From contig NZ_CP135435.1 in assembly GCF_032341175.1 (NCBI RefSeq), forward strand, positions 2,976,001 through 3,040,000: 64,000 bases of DNA, in the 5' to 3' direction. The stretch comes from Bacillus sp. DTU_2020_1000418_1_SI_GHA_SEK_038 (GTDB lineage: Bacteria > Bacillota > Bacilli > Bacillales > Cytobacillaceae). Of this stretch, positions 62,987 to 64,000 are shown piece by piece; position 1 is the first letter of the stretch; each line of letters starts with the position of its first letter. Position numbers and translations under genes: made by a program. A model generated the notes under the pieces. That model did not search any database. It worked only from the letters and a program-made list of their open reading frames with translations, and was not told the DNA's origin.

Positions 62987-64000
62987 CACAAATACCCCTC
63001 TCCATCCTCGTGGTATTCCAGCCCCGTTTCATCTTCCCAATGGCTGTAATGGTCATAATCATTAGGATTCTTAACAAGCTTTTCTTCCTTAATCGGTTCA
63101 AATAACTGCTGTTCCCTTGCCTTATGAGCAATAGCAAGAGATATGATTAAATCATCATGCTTACCTTCTTGTGCTTCCGGCTTCCCATTTTCATTTCTAA
63201 CGAATGTAAGCATTTCATTGAGGGTATCAATATCATTTATCAATTCAACGTGTTCGCGAACGATTTTGACCAACTCCGCAATGATAACAGGCCGTGACAT
63301 ACGATCAGTTCTGAAACCGAATTTATGCTGCTTCTTCTTACTGATCTCGTCAATCGTTTCACGTTTGAATTGGCGATAGTACCCTAAGCGTTGAAGCTCT
63401 TTCACTGGATATGTCGAGAAGTTAACCTCTAAGCTTATTAATGCTTCGTTGTAATGCTTCCCTAAGCAGTAGGCTTGCTTTGCAAATAAGTCTTCATCGG
63501 TTTGGTGATGAATGGTTGCTACTTGCTCACCTGTAATGTTGTTTAGGATATGTCCAGCAAAGAAGTCACTGCCATCCCCTGCGGTATCCCCACCTAACAC
63601 ATAAGGAGTTTGCTCGACTTTATCTTTGTAAATCTTTATCTGGCCATTTGGATCATCAACCCATTTGATAGTTGAATCGATTATCTTTTCGTTTTTATAA
63701 TCAAAAATAAAAAAGCCTTGTTTAATTGGCTTTTTATCTCGCAAATATGCAATTCGCTCACTAACCTTCTGCGCATCAAAGATGGTTTTACCAACTACTC
63801 CCCATTCTCCGAGTGCATAGACAGTGTAATAGTATGGATCAGTTTCTTTAAATCCCTCAAGAACGTCAATTTGTTCTTTCTCAAGGAATTTATTATCTTT
63901 GTACGTGGTCCGTAATGTGGTGCTGTTCTTTTTCTTGTGGTCGAAGAACTCAGCTTTAAGCCAATGTGTAACGGATATAGGGTTAAACGAAATGATGATC
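62986..64000 (-). CDS. Terminase large subunit, C-terminal part (cut by window edge)
   Basis: Packaging motor and nuclease. The frame is open to the right edge: IIISFNPISVTHWLKAEFFD, YTVYALGEWGVVGKTIFDAQ, then the RNase H-like nuclease with LGGDTAGDGSDFFAGHILNN, EALISLEVNFSTYPVKELQR and GKHDDLIISLAIAHKAR carrying the acidic metal ligands. PBSX-type terminase. The ATPase half lies outside the window. C-terminal tail is charged (YSHWEDETGLEYHEDGEGYL). Confidence 0.9.
   Translation of the reverse strand, partial: IIISFNPISVTHWLKAEFFDHKKKNSTTLRTTYKDNKFLEKEQIDVLEGFKETDPYYYTVYALGEWGVVGKTIFDAQKVSERIAYLRDKKPIKQGFFIFDYKNEKIIDSTIKWVDDPNGQIKIYKDKVEQTPYVLGGDTAGDGSDFFAGHILNNITGEQVATIHHQTDEDLFAKQAYCLGKHYNEALISLEVNFSTYPVKELQRLGYYRQFKRETIDEISKKKQHKFGFRTDRMSRPVIIAELVKIVREHVELINDIDTLNEMLTFVRNENGKPEAQEGKHDDLIISLAIAHKAREQQLFEPIKEEKLVKNPNDYDHYSHWEDETGLEYHEDGEGYL

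Larger units (their letters stand above)
41788..64000. mobile_element. Temperate short-tailed prophage in comGA (right part beyond window)
   Basis: Continuous block of phage genes from the comGA junction to the window edge: terminase, portal, scaffold, capsid, adaptor, nozzle-like protein, fibre, internal virion proteins, holin, amidase, a small regulator cluster and a translocase/relaxation operon. No tape measure, tail tube, sheath or baseplate genes are present between capsid and lysis, which points to a podovirus-type particle. Integrase and early replication genes must lie to the right. Confidence 0.92.

Noticed and set aside
1..64000. CRISPR arrays, rRNA, tRNA genes or complete insertion sequences
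   Set aside because: I saw no regularly spaced short repeats, no rRNA or tRNA sequence and no transposase gene in the window.

Overview
The window is a low-GC Firmicute chromosome segment with B. subtilis-type gene names and order (folD-nusB-yqhY-accC-accB, spoIIIAA-AH, efp-yqhT-yqhR-yqhQ-yqhP-yqhO, lipM-yqhL-gcvPB-gcvPA-gcvT-yqhH-yqhG-yqzE-comG). It comes from an endospore-forming member of the Bacillaceae, outside the B. subtilis group: aroQ, mntR and the sinIR-tasA-sipW-tapA block found here in B. subtilis are missing, while a B12-dependent ribonucleotide reductase, a glycine betaine transporter, a vitamin B6 locus and a chemoreceptor gene sit in the same interval. No species can be named from sequence reading alone.

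Layout. 1-5 kb (minus strand): xseA (cut by the window edge), folD, nusB, yqhY, accC, accB. 5.2-6.8 kb: a membrane chemoreceptor. 6.8-12.1 kb: the complete spoIIIA operon behind a near-consensus sigma-E promoter; spoIIIAD appears to start at AUU. 12.1-18.2 kb: a SIMPL protein, a small structured transcription unit, efp, yqhT, yqhR, yqhQ, yqhP, yqhO. 18.2-28.4 kb: nrdJ with paired NrdR boxes, a GbsR-type regulator, opuAA-AB-AC, pdxST divergent from pdxR across a duplicated operator. 28.4-38.2 kb: a two-component-system remnant, a ketopantoate reductase-like gene, lipM, yqhL, the glycine cleavage genes behind a tandem glycine riboswitch, yqhH, yqhG. Four copies of a palindromic dispersed repeat lie in this backbone. 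38.2-41.8 kb: yqzE and comGG to comGB, then only the C-terminal third of comGA.

From about 41.8 kb to the right edge the DNA is a prophage integrated inside comGA; its other end, integrase and the 5' part of comGA lie outside the window. Its late genes (minus strand, read from 64 kb down to 45.9 kb) are terminase, P22-like portal, scaffold, Mu gpT-like capsid, adaptor, nozzle-like protein, fibre, two very large or peptidase-bearing virion proteins, holins and amidase. There is no tape measure, sheath or tail tube, so it looks like a temperate short-tailed (podovirus-type) phage. At the attachment end there is a small regulator cluster (plus strand) facing away from a five-gene operon encoding an FtsK/SpoIIIE-like ATPase, a replication-relaxation family protein, a tiny basic protein, a two-helix VirB2/TrbC-like membrane protein and a membrane M23 peptidase. 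That operon resembles parts of a DNA-mobilisation machine and runs head-to-tail into the surviving comG genes. It is the best candidate here for an undescribed system.
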